Source of the DNA: Trochalopteron elliotii
Taxonomy: Eukaryota; Chordata; Aves; Passeriformes; Leiothrichidae
Assembly: GCA_024734555.1 (NCBI GenBank)
Contig: JANPWX010000619.1
Coordinates: 2,761,406 to 2,825,405, forward strand
Direction of reading: 5' to 3'
Length of the DNA stretch: 64,000 nucleotides
The notes under the pieces were generated by a model. That model did no database searches, was not told where the DNA came from, and saw nothing but the letters and a program-made list of their open reading frames with translations. The first letter of the stretch is position 1, and every line of letters begins with the position of its first letter. Shown here piece after piece: positions 22,500 through 35,711 of this stretch. A program made the position numbers and the translations under genes.

Positions 22500-22998
22500 G
22501 ATCATAGAATCGAAATAAATTTGTCTGGAAGGGTTCTATAATGAAGGAGGGTTTTTTTACTGTCTTGCAGCTATTTCTGGCCTCACTGCGTGTCTATGCT
22601 TTTTTCCCTTTTTGTCATTTTTCCGTGGGACGGCATTCCTTGGAGCAAGAACTTAGGAGAAAATAAAGGCCCATCTAGACCAACCCCCCTGCCAGAGCAG
22701 GGACATCTTCAACTGGGTAAGACCCCCATCCAACCTGACCTTTAATTTTTCCAGGGATGAGGCATCCACCACATTTCTGGGCAACCTCTAAGAGTAAGAG
22801 GTTGCCCAGAGAGTTCACCCTCATTGTAAAAAATCTTCTTCCTTATATCTAATCTAAATTGACCTTCCTTCTGTTTCAAACCCTTACCCCTTGTCCTATG
22901 GCAACAGGGCTGGCTACAAAGCCTGTCCCCATCTGTTTCTATAGGCTGCCCTCAAGCACTACAAGACCACAGTGTGGCCCTCCCAGGAGTCTCCGGCC
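22500..22998 (-). mobile_element. CR1 LINE 3'-end fragment, interrupted
   Basis: The plus strand starts ATCATAGAATC and, after an interruption at about 22534-22668, continues with CCATCTAGACCAACCCCCC and CCATCCAACCTGACCTT, then text like the CR1 3' UTR through about 22998. This is the reverse complement of an avian CR1 3' end. No coding capacity remains. The interrupting segment has a paralogue at 23651-23781. Confidence 0.85.
22551..22668 (+). repeat. Local direct repeat, copy A (inside CR1)
   Basis: About 115 bp starting TCTTGCAGCTATT and containing CTGGCCTCACTG, GGGACGGCATTCC and CAAGAACTTA aligns clearly with 23651-23781 in the same orientation. It falls exactly where the CR1 consensus is broken, so it looks inserted into, or converted onto, the CR1. 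Confidence 0.75.
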
Positions 22999-23650
22999 AG
23001 AAGGCCAAGCCATAAGCATTAACACTCTTAGAAGCTCCATCACCCACGAGGAGGGCACCTTGTTCTTGCAGTCTGCACAAGAACAGATCCCCGAGCCTGT
23101 GAGGATCGTTTTGAAGTCTGATGAGAGGGACCACCTTAGGAGTCATTAATCAGCACTCACAGACTTTTTAGCGAGCCCAGGACAGCAAAGTCGTGCTAAA
23201 ATGTCAGGGAATTAAACACTAGGGAGCAATGCTGAGGCTTCTACTGCATCAGTACACTGCATCTGCCCTGCTTGGCAGAGAGTGTCGCTTCTTGGAGACA
23301 TTCAGGCAGTACTGCACACGATGGATGTTACACTGCCATACCTGCAAGTGTGCAGGTGTTGTCTCAGCATTTAGACGATCTTGCACCTCTGCTGTGTAAG
23401 GTTTCACTCTGTAACAGAACAAACCTTTTAAAGAAGAAATTACATCTTCAGCCGTTATTCTTACTTTCTCTGGCCACTCTTCTCTTTTTTTTTTTTATTG
23501 CTGTCATGCCATCTGTGGGTAATAAAAACTGGATAAATACAGCATCCCACATGGATAAAAGGCATTGTCTGTCTGCAGAGCTGACAGCACTGAATTTTTT
23601 CCTGCTGAATTTTTGCTTCTGCTTCTCAGATGTTGGGGATTCCCACAAAG

Positions 23651-23781
23651 ATTTTTCTTCTCTTGCAGCTATTGCTGGCCTCACTGAGTAACAGCGTCTG
23701 TGCTTTTTTTCCTTTTGTAATTTTCCCATGGGATGGCATCCCTTTGAACAAGAACTTATGGGAAAATCCAAAGATAAAAGG
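23651..23781 (+). repeat. Local direct repeat, copy B
   Basis: This segment is the partner of 22551-22668, with the landmarks TCTTGCAGCTATT, CTGGCCTCACTG, GGGATGGCATCCC and CAAGAACTTA in the same order. A few small indels and substitutions separate them, so the duplication is not very recent. Confidence 0.75.
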
Positions 23782-24825
23782 AAAACCCAGAGGAGGGGAA
23801 GAATGCCTGGCTTTCTGTGAGCAGATGTTTCTAATTTTCAGCCCAGTTGTGCCATTCCTGGACTTCTTTTCAGTGTTCATCACTTGGCCTGGGACAATCC
23901 GGTGGTGCTTTTGGGCAGGTTTAGAAAAAAGCTGTAAAACTCCTTCTTTTTTAAGTTAAAGGTTATGAAAGTTTCATGAGCTTTTTGAAACGGTTCCCCC
24001 TTTTTAATGTAAATCGTCTGGGGAAATTTAATTAACAAATGAATCTCCTCCTATCCGCATCTCTTCAAAAGATGAAGATGGGAGTTGAAAAGCAAGGTCC
24101 TGCTCTGACTAGCAGGGGAATTGAGCCCAGCAGGGACCTTGCTCTTTGCAGTTGGGATTTTGCTAGAACACAGAGACACTAAACTTGAATACTGTCCTAG
24201 CTGTGATGACTGTAAACTGACTTCAGCAAAGGGAATTATTTGGCTCCTTCTATAAGTGACCTCCAGCTGCCCTCACAGGCCATCAAAGGACTATTTTTAG
24301 CAAGCATTTGCAAGCAGCCTCTCTTCGGAGACAGTCTCTTTTCATTTCACATGAGATGCTTTTATTTCGTGTATGTTTTAACTTGGCAGTACTGCAGCCA
24401 GTTGTAGGTGGCTGAAAGGTGATGGAAAATGTTTTCTGGATGGAAACTCATGCTGAGGCCAGCCCACTTCCTGCCCCAGGAAGATGCTGCTGCTCTGCAG
24501 CCTGGCCCTAGGCATCATGGGGGGCCCAGACATGCGCCAGGAACCCTCGGTATTAGGCTGGGGAAAGCACGACTCGAGAAGGGATTTAGCCCTAAACCCA
24601 TATGTAAAGCAGCTGCTAGCTGCAGATGCAGAGGCAAGTGGAACCCTCATTAACAATTAAGCAAATAAAGCTGTTGTCTTCACTGTAACTCCTCATAGTT
24701 AGCACAGTTGTTTTGCAGTATTCGCCTGAAGGGATGACATAGTAGAAGATAGAGCATAAAGCAAAGATTTTGGAGTGGTGAAGGTCATCGGTGCTGCTTT
24801 GTGTTGTTGAAGTACCATCCTTTCC

Positions 24826-24847
24826 TTTTTTTTTTTTTTTTTTTTTT
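24826..24847 (+). repeat. T22 homopolymer
   Basis: An uninterrupted run of 22 T. On the minus strand this would be a poly(A) tract, but no retroposed gene is recognisable beside it. Confidence 0.9.
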
Positions 24848-27800
24848 AAATTATCACATTCAAGCAGTTTTTCTATGCAATTTTCTATATGGTCCACAAG
24901 AGAAAAAGAATAGAAAGAAACAAAGTCAGCTTTTTGGATATAGGGTGGAGCCTATCACAACCCTAGTTTCCTGTGTGGCCTCTCACCCAAGTGCTGTAGT
25001 TTTGGGAAGCTCAGACATGCCCCCAGGGGATGGAGCAACTGTACCCATCCAGGGACAGGGGTTGGCCCTACTGAAACAGGAGCAAAACTTCATGAACCCT
25101 GCAGTCATCTGTGTCAACCTCAGCCTTCTTTGTCTGTTAGTGTATTCTGGTTTAATACCTCTGCTATGTCTGTATTAATTTCACAGGATTGTTTTCTGTG
25201 CTTGTCATTTCGAGAGGAGATTAACATTCTCTGCATTTTTAATTTGGGATTATGTTTGCAGTCTCTGCTGCCTGGTCCAGCAGGTACTTCAAGGCCAAAG
25301 GACTACCTAAAAGTTACTTTAGTAATGCAAAAACTGTATTAATGGGAGATGGTTTTGCACCTGATACTTGAAAGCTAAGTTTTGCAAAAGCCTCTTCCAC
25401 TTTAGGTGCCCTGAAGCACTGCAAGGCTGTGGTGCTGCAGGGATGTGATGTTTGTTTTTATCCTACCTTGCAGAAAGCAACTGGCAGGGCTCCTCGAAAC
25501 AGCCTCAAGTGTCTGAATACTGAAAAGGGGCAGTAGGGTTTTAATCAGTTTTAAAAGTACGTGAAGAATTCTTGTGCTGCTTCCTCCAGCAAACACATTA
25601 AATTGTAATTTCCTGATTGTCACACTAATCATGACAACCCTCTAGTGCTGTTGATGTACCAGAGTTGGTCCCTCAACTTCATCCTTTTGTGATTGTTGCT
25701 GCAGAAACCTATTAACTGTTTCCTCTGATTTAATCACAAAGACCGTATGTGGCTCCCAGTAAATGTATCAGGAAAGGCAGTTAACAACATCCAGCAAGAT
25801 CTTGGCCCAGGATGTTAAAGCCAAAAGCAAAGCAAATCAGTGAAGTAGACCTGCTGTCTGTACATGTATGTGCACGTGCAGATACCCCTTGGAAAAGGAT
25901 TCTGGATTGTTGCTTCAAAAGTCTATGGACTTTGCTAGTGCAAGGGAAGCCAGGGGACACTTGACATTATCATTTTGATAATATTTTGCAGTTAAAATCC
26001 ACATATCTCAGTTTCCCATTTACAGCTGCCACAGAGATAAGAACCAGACAGCTCCAAACAATTAGTCTGGTGGTAAACAAAGAAAACCTTTTGGAAAGGA
26101 AAAAGTATTTCCCTCCTGCTTTCTAATAATAATATAAGTAACTAATTTGAAAACTTGAAAAAAATAAACAAAAAAACCAGCCAAATGGGAGAAAGGAAAG
26201 TTCTGCAAAGTCCATTTTTGTCAGCCAGGATGAGGTCCAAAAGTAGTCACATGTGCCATGTGGCCTGTATCTCTACCTCCTCAAACTTTTTTATCAGAGG
26301 TTGCTTTGGAATGGTCATAAACTCCAAAGAGCATAATGGTGGATGCAGTAGGAAGCATTTCTGTAGCTTATTTAAGCTGGTATAATATCCAAGCAAATAA
26401 TCTGCAGGGTAATTTTTGGCATACAAAGCCAAGGTCCAAATTAGACCTTTTAAAGTCCTACCCATGTGCCACAGACACAAAAATAGAGTTAGCTGCAGTG
26501 TCCTGACCAAAGTCTAATGGATCTAGAGTTCTGGTTGGCTAGTCTGTTTTTATATTTTGACTGCAGCTTATTTTTGGCATGTCTTAAACTGATGCGTTGC
26601 ATCCCTGGGAAGGTCTGTCTTTCTCTGCATGAACCGTGGGCTGTTTATCAATTGGTTGCATTTCTGGGGATCCTTAGGGATGAGATGTACTATATCAATT
26701 TAAACTGCTTTTATGGTTATGCCTTAAGGGTAAATGTAAGTCAAGTAATTTGACATTTGCTAGCACTTGGAAGACAAGTTTTCTCTGGTGTCATTCCCAT
26801 TTTTCATGTGGAAGCTTTGTTAAAGCATGTTGCTCAAAAAGCTTTAAGCTGATGCTCACTGCTTGATGCAGCAAAGCTTGCTGCCACATTGTTTCGTATA
26901 GGAGAAAAGAATCTTGGGGAGGGAGAAGGCAGGTCTCTTGAGCTTGTTTTAGTACTTTCCCTTCAGCAATAACGTTGCTCCCCATCAGCACAGCCCGCTG
27001 TGTGGTTGCAGACAGAGTGGAAGCACCTAATCGGGAAAATACGAACTGGGAGCATGCTAATAATTAAAAAAGGACTTTCCCCCTGCAGACAGCTGTGACA
27101 TTTGGTAATGTTACAGTCTCTAGTTCTTCCCAGCAAGTAGGGATATTGCAAAGGTGCAGAGGGCAGAACTGTGGGACCATGCAGAAAACTGAGCTGGTGA
27201 GCATTTGGGAGAGATAGCTAAGCCTGGCAGAGTGGACAGGGCTGTGCAAAGCAGGGAGCTACTTTTCTTTCTGTTTGGATTACAGAGAAAGTCAAAACTG
27301 GATCTGGATATAAATTTCTCTGTGGTACTAGATGGTATTTTGAGCAATCTAGGAACCTTAACTGAATTACTCTGGGGCTGTCAGAGCCTGGCTGCACGTA
27401 GGCAGTGAGATTTGTCTGTTTCAGCACATAGTTTGCTCTGAACATCTAATGCTCCTGTGCAACCTCTGTGCCTAAAGTTGGTGGATGTAAATAATCCCGG
27501 ATGAACATAAAAAGCCAGCACACTGCTCCTCTGTGCACAGTGGGAGCCCAGTGCAGCAGACAGGCGCACAGCAAACCTCAATTAGAAGCTCAACTGCATG
27601 TGGGCCCAGGGATTTCCCTGGGGACGGATGTGGCAAACACAGGGGCTAATGAGCTGAGTGCTGTAGCTGTGTGTCTGAGCTAGCTGAGGAGCTGCCAGGG
27701 GAGGAAGCAGGAAATACTTGACAATACTAACGGCATAGCCCTGACAGGAAAAACCCACAACAGCAAAAGATGAACTTTGGGCCGTGTTCTTCCTGAAAAA

Positions 27801-30800
27801 GCCCAGGGACTGCCAGCCAAGGGACTGTCGAGGTCAGCTCCACCTGTGTACTCCCCCTTCGGAGGAAGGCAGGCTCTTTGCTCTCTGGTGCTTCTGGTGA
27901 AAGTCCTCTGGAGTCACCAAGCCTGGCAGACTGCATGGCTCCGGGTGTGGTAACCCCAATCTGCCATCCACGATTTGCCTGAGGCTGGCAAGGCGGCAGC
28001 AGCTGCTGAGATAGCTCTTAGGAGGGGCTTGGCTTTTAGATACCTCAGTGCAAAACACCTGTCTGGGTGTTCTGGTGCTCTGCTCAGAAAGTTCTCAAGG
28101 TTTTAACCTGGGGTTTTTTTGGCATAGTTCTGAGCTGTGCTCAGAGCTGGATCATTGGCTGTGTCAGCAGGAAGCATGCAGCATTGTTAAAGGGCTGGAT
28201 ATGCTTCTGGTGCCGTGTCCTGCTCCAGCCCATCCTTCTTCTAGGTAAACAAATGGCTGTTGATGAAAGTGGGGCTGCAACACCTGGGGTATCACAGTTA
28301 TTTTTTGCAGGAGAGTAAACTGGGAGAAAATCTCCAAGGGACAGCAAAGAGCTAGACTGCATTTAGAGGAGTGTTAGGTGAATTCTGATTTACACACAGA
28401 GAGACTAAAGGCAGGCTGAGAGAGGTTAAATATTCTGCATGCTCTGAGTATTGCCTGCAGTCCCAGGACACAGGTTATAATAAAATCCTTATTTTCTCGC
28501 ACAGCTCTCATTTCCTTTTATTTTCATGCAGCCAGTTGTTTACTCTGAGCATGACCTCTCCCAGGGCAGGTGATGACTGGCAGTAAGTCCGGGGCCACCA
28601 TCACATGTGGGAGCTCGGAAATGAGCAGTGCCATCCTGTGGTGCAGCTTCAGCTCTGCTGCCCAGACGGTGGTCTGAAGGTGGCTGTTCCTGCCGGTCCT
28701 GAGGTAGCCGAGCTGCATGTAGAAAATGGAACTGGAAGTAACGCTGTGTCTTACAAGTGGGCTGGAATCATTATTGAAGGTGTACTGGGAAGGAAGAGGA
28801 AGCAGACGGAGATTGAAATGAAGATTTTCTAGCCTCTAAGGAGTTTAAATTTATCTCTCTCCAAGGCTATATCCATTCCTGGGGCAACTTTTTATTTAGC
28901 ATATGCCTTTTAGGGCTTTGATTTCTTCAGATTTCATGGAAGTTGTGTACTAACTTATGGTTGCACTAACTTATGTTCCCAGACAAAAATATCTCTCCAG
29001 GATAAGCTCCTGCCTTTCTTGGATGGATAGTTCATAGATAGTAAATTCAGTTCTTCTGTGAGCTCCCCATCCTGTGGTGATGTCTGGAGGGCCTGCCCAT
29101 GGCATAGCCCTGAGGGCACATGTTGCTGGCCATCCCTAGATGTTCAGGAATCCCGTACAAATGGTGGAAACTAGTCCTTGAGTTCTTCCCAGACCAAATT
29201 TCTGAGCAGGCAAAAATATAACTTGCTTGGGAAAATACTGACCTGTGGTAACAGGCTTAGGGTCATGGGCTTGGTTTTATGCTTAAGTCAGGAAATTTGT
29301 GGAGGCTCAGAAACACATTTGTGGGAAAGCTAGGAAGGGAAGTGAGGTGGGAGGGACTGATTTTCCCCAGAGCATTAAAGAAAACCTATATCAGCCCCTC
29401 TGGAAACAACTGTTTGACTGTCACAATATTTAATTCTTCTGCCTGCATTCACAGACACAAATCCTTTTCTTGGCTGCATCCTCTGCCTCCCAAAGCCCAG
29501 CATCCCACTATGGCCATTGCAGCTACCTCCTGTATCCTCACCAGCTGGCAGTTCTTTGGCCCTGCAGACCTGGGAGACAGAAGCCATCACAATCAAAGTG
29601 TCCTTGTGTCCCAGGAGCCTACAGGAACTATAGCTGCTGTAGCAGTGGTCCGCCCATTTGGGCTTTTCCAGAGAGCTCCAGGTGGGAAAACTTTCACATC
29701 AACTCTGATCCCTCTACATTGCCATGGTGCTGGGCAGGCAGAACCTCACCTGTGACCTTCTGAACTTGGTGAAGGACACCTCTGGGAAGACACTTGTGGT
29801 TAAGCTCAGAGCTTCACCTCTGCATGAGCCCTCCCATATAGGCAGGCACTGCTGCAGGGCAGGGGCTCAGCCTGGCTTTGGGTGGAGTGGGGTGAGCCTC
29901 TCTGTGCAGGAGGGGCAGGAGGGCAGCATCAGCAGGGTCTTAGCTCATGGTGCAAGGGTGGGGTGTGCTTGAGAGGGTGGAGTAGGAAACAGCTCACTGG
30001 GCTGTTGCACTGTTGCCCTTACAGGAGGCACCCACTCAAGCAGAGTTTGGAAAGAACCCATTTCAGCTTAGTTTAACTCAGGTTTTTAAATCCTGTTGGG
30101 GTGAACTGCTGTGAGAAATCACACCACATATGATCAAGCATGCATTGGCAGAGGTAGGAACATTTCCCAAATGATTTCTTCCCTAAGGACCATCCAGAGG
30201 CACCAAAATGTGTTGTCTTACAGGAAGGATGGAGCCCCTGGGAGGTGGATTGGGCAGATAAAAGCCTGCTTCTTGGGAGCTTAGCTGCACATTAGTTTCA
30301 GCTGCATCATCAAAGTGAGTCATTCAATAAAAACAATTAGCTGAGGAAATATCACTAAACAGTAATAATTATCCAAATGTCCTAGCATTGACCATTTAGA
30401 TGACTAAATCAACACAATCAATTGTGTTAATGAATGCTAATTCAAATCTAATAACTTTCTGGTTTATTTGATTACGTATAAAGAATTCACCTGCAGTGTT
30501 TGTACAGGATGGGGTGGCAGAGCAGCCAGATGCTTGGTCACCTGCCTGTCCTGTGGACTCTGTGAATGGGTGATCCCCAACCTGCCAACACAGCACACAG
30601 CGGTATTCCCTGCATAGTCTGTGGAGCAGTAGAAGAGTGCTTAGATGATGTACCATTCATCTGGGTGAGCAGCTTTCACGGACTTCAGAGAGACTTATGC
30701 CCACACAGAAATGTGGTGAAGCCTCTCAAAGGAGGCTACATTCTCCTTTCTGCCTCCTTACCTGAAGGGTCTCACAGGGCTCTCAATCTCCTAAACTGGA

Positions 30801-32742
30801 TAACTGGATAAAGTCACACAAACAGGTATCTCATGTTGTCTGCCTGGGAGTAAAGGGGTATGGAGACAACTTGTGCCTAAAACTGACAATTACATTTTCA
30901 GTCAAGGACAAGTCACACTTGTAATTCATGTTGGAAACTGACCCTTTGGCTCAGGTTTTTACTCTCTCCTCCTGTTCTCATCACTGCTACCTCTGGAGAC
31001 ACAGGTCTTCCCTGAAGCGCTTCATGCTCTGGATGGACTGTGATCATCGTTCATTATTTTTATGCACAGATGTTGTTTTGTTGTGTCTAGACATTGGTAT
31101 GATGCTTGCCACTTCAATATCTAGAAATTATGGATGTTACAGGTCCAGTGGGATTCAGTTTGATGCTGGAATTGCCCTCACACTTCCCTTAAAGGTGCAG
31201 TGAACTCCTCCATCCCCACTGCCAGCACACCGACCCTTTTTAGTCCATAGTTGTAAGTTTCTTGGAAGAGGTTAATTCTTAAGAAAAGTTTATTCTTTAT
31301 CAGTATTTCAAGAAAGAAATCAGCAGAGATACCAAGAAGGCAGCCTGCCCTGAGAACCGATGCCTGCTGTATTATTTTTACATGTCTGTAGAAATTGTTA
31401 TGTTTAGCTCTCATGCTCTGCTAACACAGGAAGGTGTGAATATGTCTGGCACAGGGACCAGCAACACACTTTTGCAATATGGTGGGCCAGGGGTGGCTAA
31501 AACCCAGCACCTCTGACGTGAGCAGCTGTTAGGCTGCCTTCATGCCACTCACACTGATGATCTGTCCACTGAACTACATTTTTGCCTCAGGTGAAAAACA
31601 GTGCAGGCATCAACAAGGTGAATTTCTCCTGCTGCCTGCTATCTGTTCTTGCTATGACATTGAGGGGTTTTCTAAGTGGGGTTAGCACACAGGTGGATCA
31701 CTACAATGTGCTGCAGCCCGTCTGGCTCTGTCCCTCTTGCACCCACCATCCACAGGTCTAGCAGAGGAAACAGGAGCCACACCAGGGAGATGGAAACCTT
31801 TGCCATCAGCTGAGGGAGCCTGGCCATTCTGCTGGTAGGAGCAGCCCTTGTACCACTTCTTTGCTTGTCTGCTAGTATTAACATTCATTTGCTCTCTGAA
31901 ACAGACTTGCTTTGGGTTTTTTTTAGGTCATTCTGTGTAACATAATCATATTGGAGTAGGATTCTTCTACCTAATCAAATGAAACTTCATGTAGTTAGTT
32001 TGTCCTTAGCATTTACTAATGAATGTGATTGTGAGGATTTAGTTTCTCACATGGTTAATAGGAAGGCATTTAGATAATTATAGCTGTCTAGTGTCTTTCC
32101 ACTGCTAATCGTTTTTACTGCCTGGTTCATTTCCAGACCAGCAAGTGAAACTCTGGCACACAATTGTGCAGGGAAACTGCCCCTGTGGTTATATATTGCT
32201 GTATTCCTGATATGATGGTTTGAAGGTGTAAAGTCTGTTCCCAGCTCCAACCTAAATTTCAAATGAACTTCAGAAAATCACAGCCTTGCTGTGATTCAGC
32301 TTTCCCACTTATCTACACCATGCTAGGTCACGCAGTCCAGCACTGGCCAGCTGAAGACACTTAGAGAAGAAAAACATAAGCAGACAAATATGTAATGGTC
32401 CCACTCCTGGACTGTGCATCCAGCTTCCAGAGTTTTAGGAGCTTTCCATACACCTTTGTTTAGAACCTTCAGTGAATTTCCCTAATCCCTTGCTGGACTT
32501 TGCCATACCTTTGATCTCCATGACATCCTGTGACAATGATGCTGAACAGAAAACTGCACCAAAAAATCCCTGGTGTTTGTTATAAAACTACTATGTGGTA
32601 TTTCAGTTGAGAAAAATCAATGCTTCTGTTCAGAGAAACGGAATGAGATTTTGTTCTTCACCTTTTTAGGGCACTGTGATGTGACTGAGATATCACCTCC
32701 CTCTACCGTCTCAAAGCTTCAGCTAGTCCTGCTTCTAGCCTA

Positions 32743-32773
32743 GTTTTTTTGGTTTTTTTTTTTTTTTTTTTCT
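32743..32773 (+). repeat. T-rich homopolymer tract
   Basis: Two T runs separated by GG, the second about 20 bases long. No associated element is recognised. Confidence 0.85.
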
Positions 32774-33704
32774 CAAATGAGAACATTTCCATACCTGGTT
32801 ACCTTTTTTTTAAAAAAAATATTTTTTTCTGACTATCTTTTTAATACAGAGTGCAAACTGTAGTTAAGAAGGATTTAGAGAAAGAGAAAGTGATATTTTC
32901 TGGATTTTTTCTCTGTTTAGTCCTATTAATTCTGGTAATTGTGGGTGTTTTGCACAAATGGAGCCCTGATCTCAAGTATCCATCATGGCTCTGAAATTAA
33001 TTTCCTAGTAAAACCAGTTCATTTAATGTCTGTGGCATGTATAGGTTTTCCCACTCAGGTGCTGTATAATGCATTAATTCATGTAGAATTTAATGCAAAA
33101 TCTAACTTCCTATTGCTGTGCTACATCGCATTATGAAATATTTCTGTACTTTTTAGCTATAGTTTAATATAGCTTAATTATAGTTTAATTTTCTGAATAA
33201 TTCTCCATCAACTGCAGGCTTTGGTACTTTGCCTTTCACTTTGTTTACTTAAATCATGTGGTAAAAGACTTGGCATTATTTTCTTTTAAGACAAGATCTG
33301 GGGGAGGAAGCATGCCTGTTACACAAGCTAGTGAAGTATGTTACAATGATGATGATGGTGATGATAATTCTCATAACCATTTTTGTCATTGCTCTGTCCT
33401 TTGATAGTTATCTTGTTGCTAACAAACAATTGAGTAGCTGTTTGGACCAGTACTGTCTCCTTAGGAGCTAAATGGGTCAAGGGGTTTCTGCTAGCAGGAG
33501 AGATTTTTGTACTGGTAAGTTGAAGATAATGAGTAGGATGCAATTTTTGGCAAATATCAAATTAAAATTGGAAGCTGTGACTACTCGTCTGAGAGAGATG
33601 AGGGACCCTCAGAAACTCTAGCATCCCTCCCAGCAGGCGCTCCTCAGTTTACTATGGCGGTATTTCATTTCAATTAACAAATTTTAGTTTAGTTTAATTT
33701 AGTT

Positions 33705-34020
33705 TATGATTACTTCCCCCTCGTCCTTCCCCGTTTACACCCCCAGGGTTTTAGTGCGACACCCCTCTCCGTCCCGCTCCTTTCGCGGTGGTGGAGCAGG
33801 GGGAAAGAGGAAGGAGAAGGGGAAGGGGAAAAGGGAAAGGAGCAGCAGAAGGGGAAGGGAAAAGCGCCTCGCCCCCGCTGCCGCAGCCCGGCGGGAGGAG
33901 CTCGCAGCGCAGCTCTCGCCGCCTCTGTCCCCGCCGCTCGCCCCTTCCTTTGTAAGCTCAGGCCAGGGCTGAGGACGGTGCTGGGTTTCCCTCTAGCGGT
34001 GCCCGAACCCTGCAGAAGAA
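33705..34020. promoter_or_regulatory. CpG-rich island with homopurine tract
   Basis: A short GC/CpG-rich block interrupts AT-rich DNA. It contains a 45-nt uninterrupted purine run on the plus strand (33798-33842) made of GGGGAA-like units, then a CpG-rich stretch of about 90 bp and a possible splice donor TTT|GTAAGC near 33950. It could be the promoter or first exon of a non-coding transcript. The open frame through it is compositional and matches no family I know. Confidence 0.4.
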
Positions 34021-34631
34021 TGCAGTGTCCCCCTCTCAGAGGCCGTCGCTGTTTGGCAAGAGTGGCTATGTTGGGAGTCCTCCAAGTTCACCTTTCCAGA
34101 GGTACCTGATCCATGGAGACGGCGATTTGTCTCTAGGCGAACAGCTCTGGCTTTACAGCAAAAACAGTATTGCCGAGTTTCCTCCTTTGGGCTCCCAACA
34201 TATGTCTTTACGAGGGACTCTTCTTCTCTCCAACAAGAGCAAGCATTCTTGTTGCATTCTTGTTCAATAATGGCACTGTTTGATGCAGTCCAAGTCTGGT
34301 GGCATTTGGCACAGCATTCATGGCACAGTTAAAAAGCCTGTTTCCAGGAATATGTATCCGGATGAGTTAGGATGCTGAAGCATCCAGCTTGTTCCTAGTC
34401 ACCTGATGCCTCTTTGGGGAAGTCCATGTCAGGCTGGCGTGTCTCTCTCACTGATTTGCTGCTATTTGGTATTACAAGCAACTGGCAGAAATTGGTAAAA
34501 ATAACACTAGAATTGTTGAAAACAGCCACAGATCTCCAGAAAACAAAGCATTAAACATATGAGAACTGAAGTAAAAAGCCTTGTATGGATAAGAAACTGT
34601 TCACAAATAGTGACCAGAAATATTCACAGTT

Positions 34632-34730
34632 TATCACAGAATATTCTGAGTTGGAAGTGACCCACAGGATCATGGAATCCAACTCTGAATCTCTAGCCAC
34701 TGCATAAACATGTAATAATCTTCTTCTCCA
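34632..34730 (-). mobile_element. Short CR1 LINE 3'-end remnant
   Basis: ATCACAGAATATTCTGAGT followed by TTGGAAGTGACCCACAGGAT and AATCCAACTC is the reverse complement of a CR1 3' terminus. Only about 100 bp can be recognised, and the inner boundary is uncertain. Confidence 0.75.
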
Positions 34731-35684
34731 CAACTACTTGCAGGGCCTTCAAGTTTTCTCAAGATATCTTAGGCAGGGTGGGGGATTTTCACATTCTTTG
34801 AAAAATATCCCATGTCTCAAGGCAGTTCCAAGTGCGTAGCTAAATCCTCCAGCTCCTCTTAGAATTAGTATAAATGGCATCAGTGAGTGAACTGTAGAGA
34901 TCCCTAATGGCAACATCTCAGAGCAATGTGGAGCATGCTGGCTTGAGCCAAAAAGGTGGGGTGTCCTGCCTGCAGGGATGTCCTGCCCCCAAGGATGGGG
35001 TACCTTGTGCCCACCTCCCTGAGAAGTCTGGAGTTACTCTGAGCAAACATCATGCCTGCTCCTCACTGCCTATTGACTGTGAATGCTAGAAAGCTCGATG
35101 CAGATATTTTTAACCTGTTCTGTGCACAATTAACCAAACACTTAGGAGGAGCAAGGTGCAGGAGGTGCTGACCCAAGCCTCCAGGCATGTCTGCATTACA
35201 ACATTACCTTGTGCCCTTCTGTCACTGTGTTTCAGAGTAAACCTCTCTCGCCTTGCTAAGTCTAACTGTGCATTCTCTTCTGAGACAGGCAAGACTGTTG
35301 AGGCAATGCCACCTGTTGTTGACCCACATTTGATCATCCTGGCACCTGCATGCTATCAATACCACTTGGATTCTCCAGCACTGCTGTTGGGCTTGCTTCC
35401 TGCATGCATTTTCCAGCTAACCTGTTATCTTCCTCCCTCTCAGTCCCTTCAGCAGCAGCTGCTGGAAGACGTTACAAGGCTGCCCTCTTCTCATCCTAAG
35501 TGGGTCTTGTAATGAGAAAAGGAAACATTGTTTTCTTCCTTGACATCTGGTAGGGGAAGCAGGCGATTCTTCTGATTATTGCCCTTAAAATGAATAAGCT
35601 ATTAAGGGTACTTTAAAATGTTATTAGTGAGTTGAAGTAGTAATGTTAATAGTTAATTCATGCTCAATAATATTATATCTTTTA

Positions 35685-35711
35685 AATATTATTATTATTA
35701 TTTTTATTATA
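35685..35711 (+). repeat. AT-rich (ATT)n repeat
   Basis: A short run of ATT units with one T-rich interruption. Confidence 0.85.

Larger units (their letters stand above)
23782..33704. other. Intergenic DNA upstream of NFKBIA, no gene seen
   Basis: No recognisable coding sequence, RNA gene or mobile element apart from homopolymer runs. One isolated GGGATTTCCC lies at 27609-27618, about what chance predicts. Distal NFKBIA enhancers could lie here but nothing in the sequence identifies one. Confidence 0.55.

Noticed and set aside
24826..24900. T22 run as the poly(A) tail of a retrocopied gene on the minus strand
   Set aside because: No coding or known repeat sequence precedes it on the minus strand and no target-site duplication was evident.
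27609..27618. Isolated kB match GGGATTTCCC (also at 51063-51072, and GGAATTTCCC at 1038-1047)
   Set aside because: About 15 matches to GGGRNNYYCC are expected by chance in 64 kb on two strands, so single sites without clustering or duplication carry little weight.
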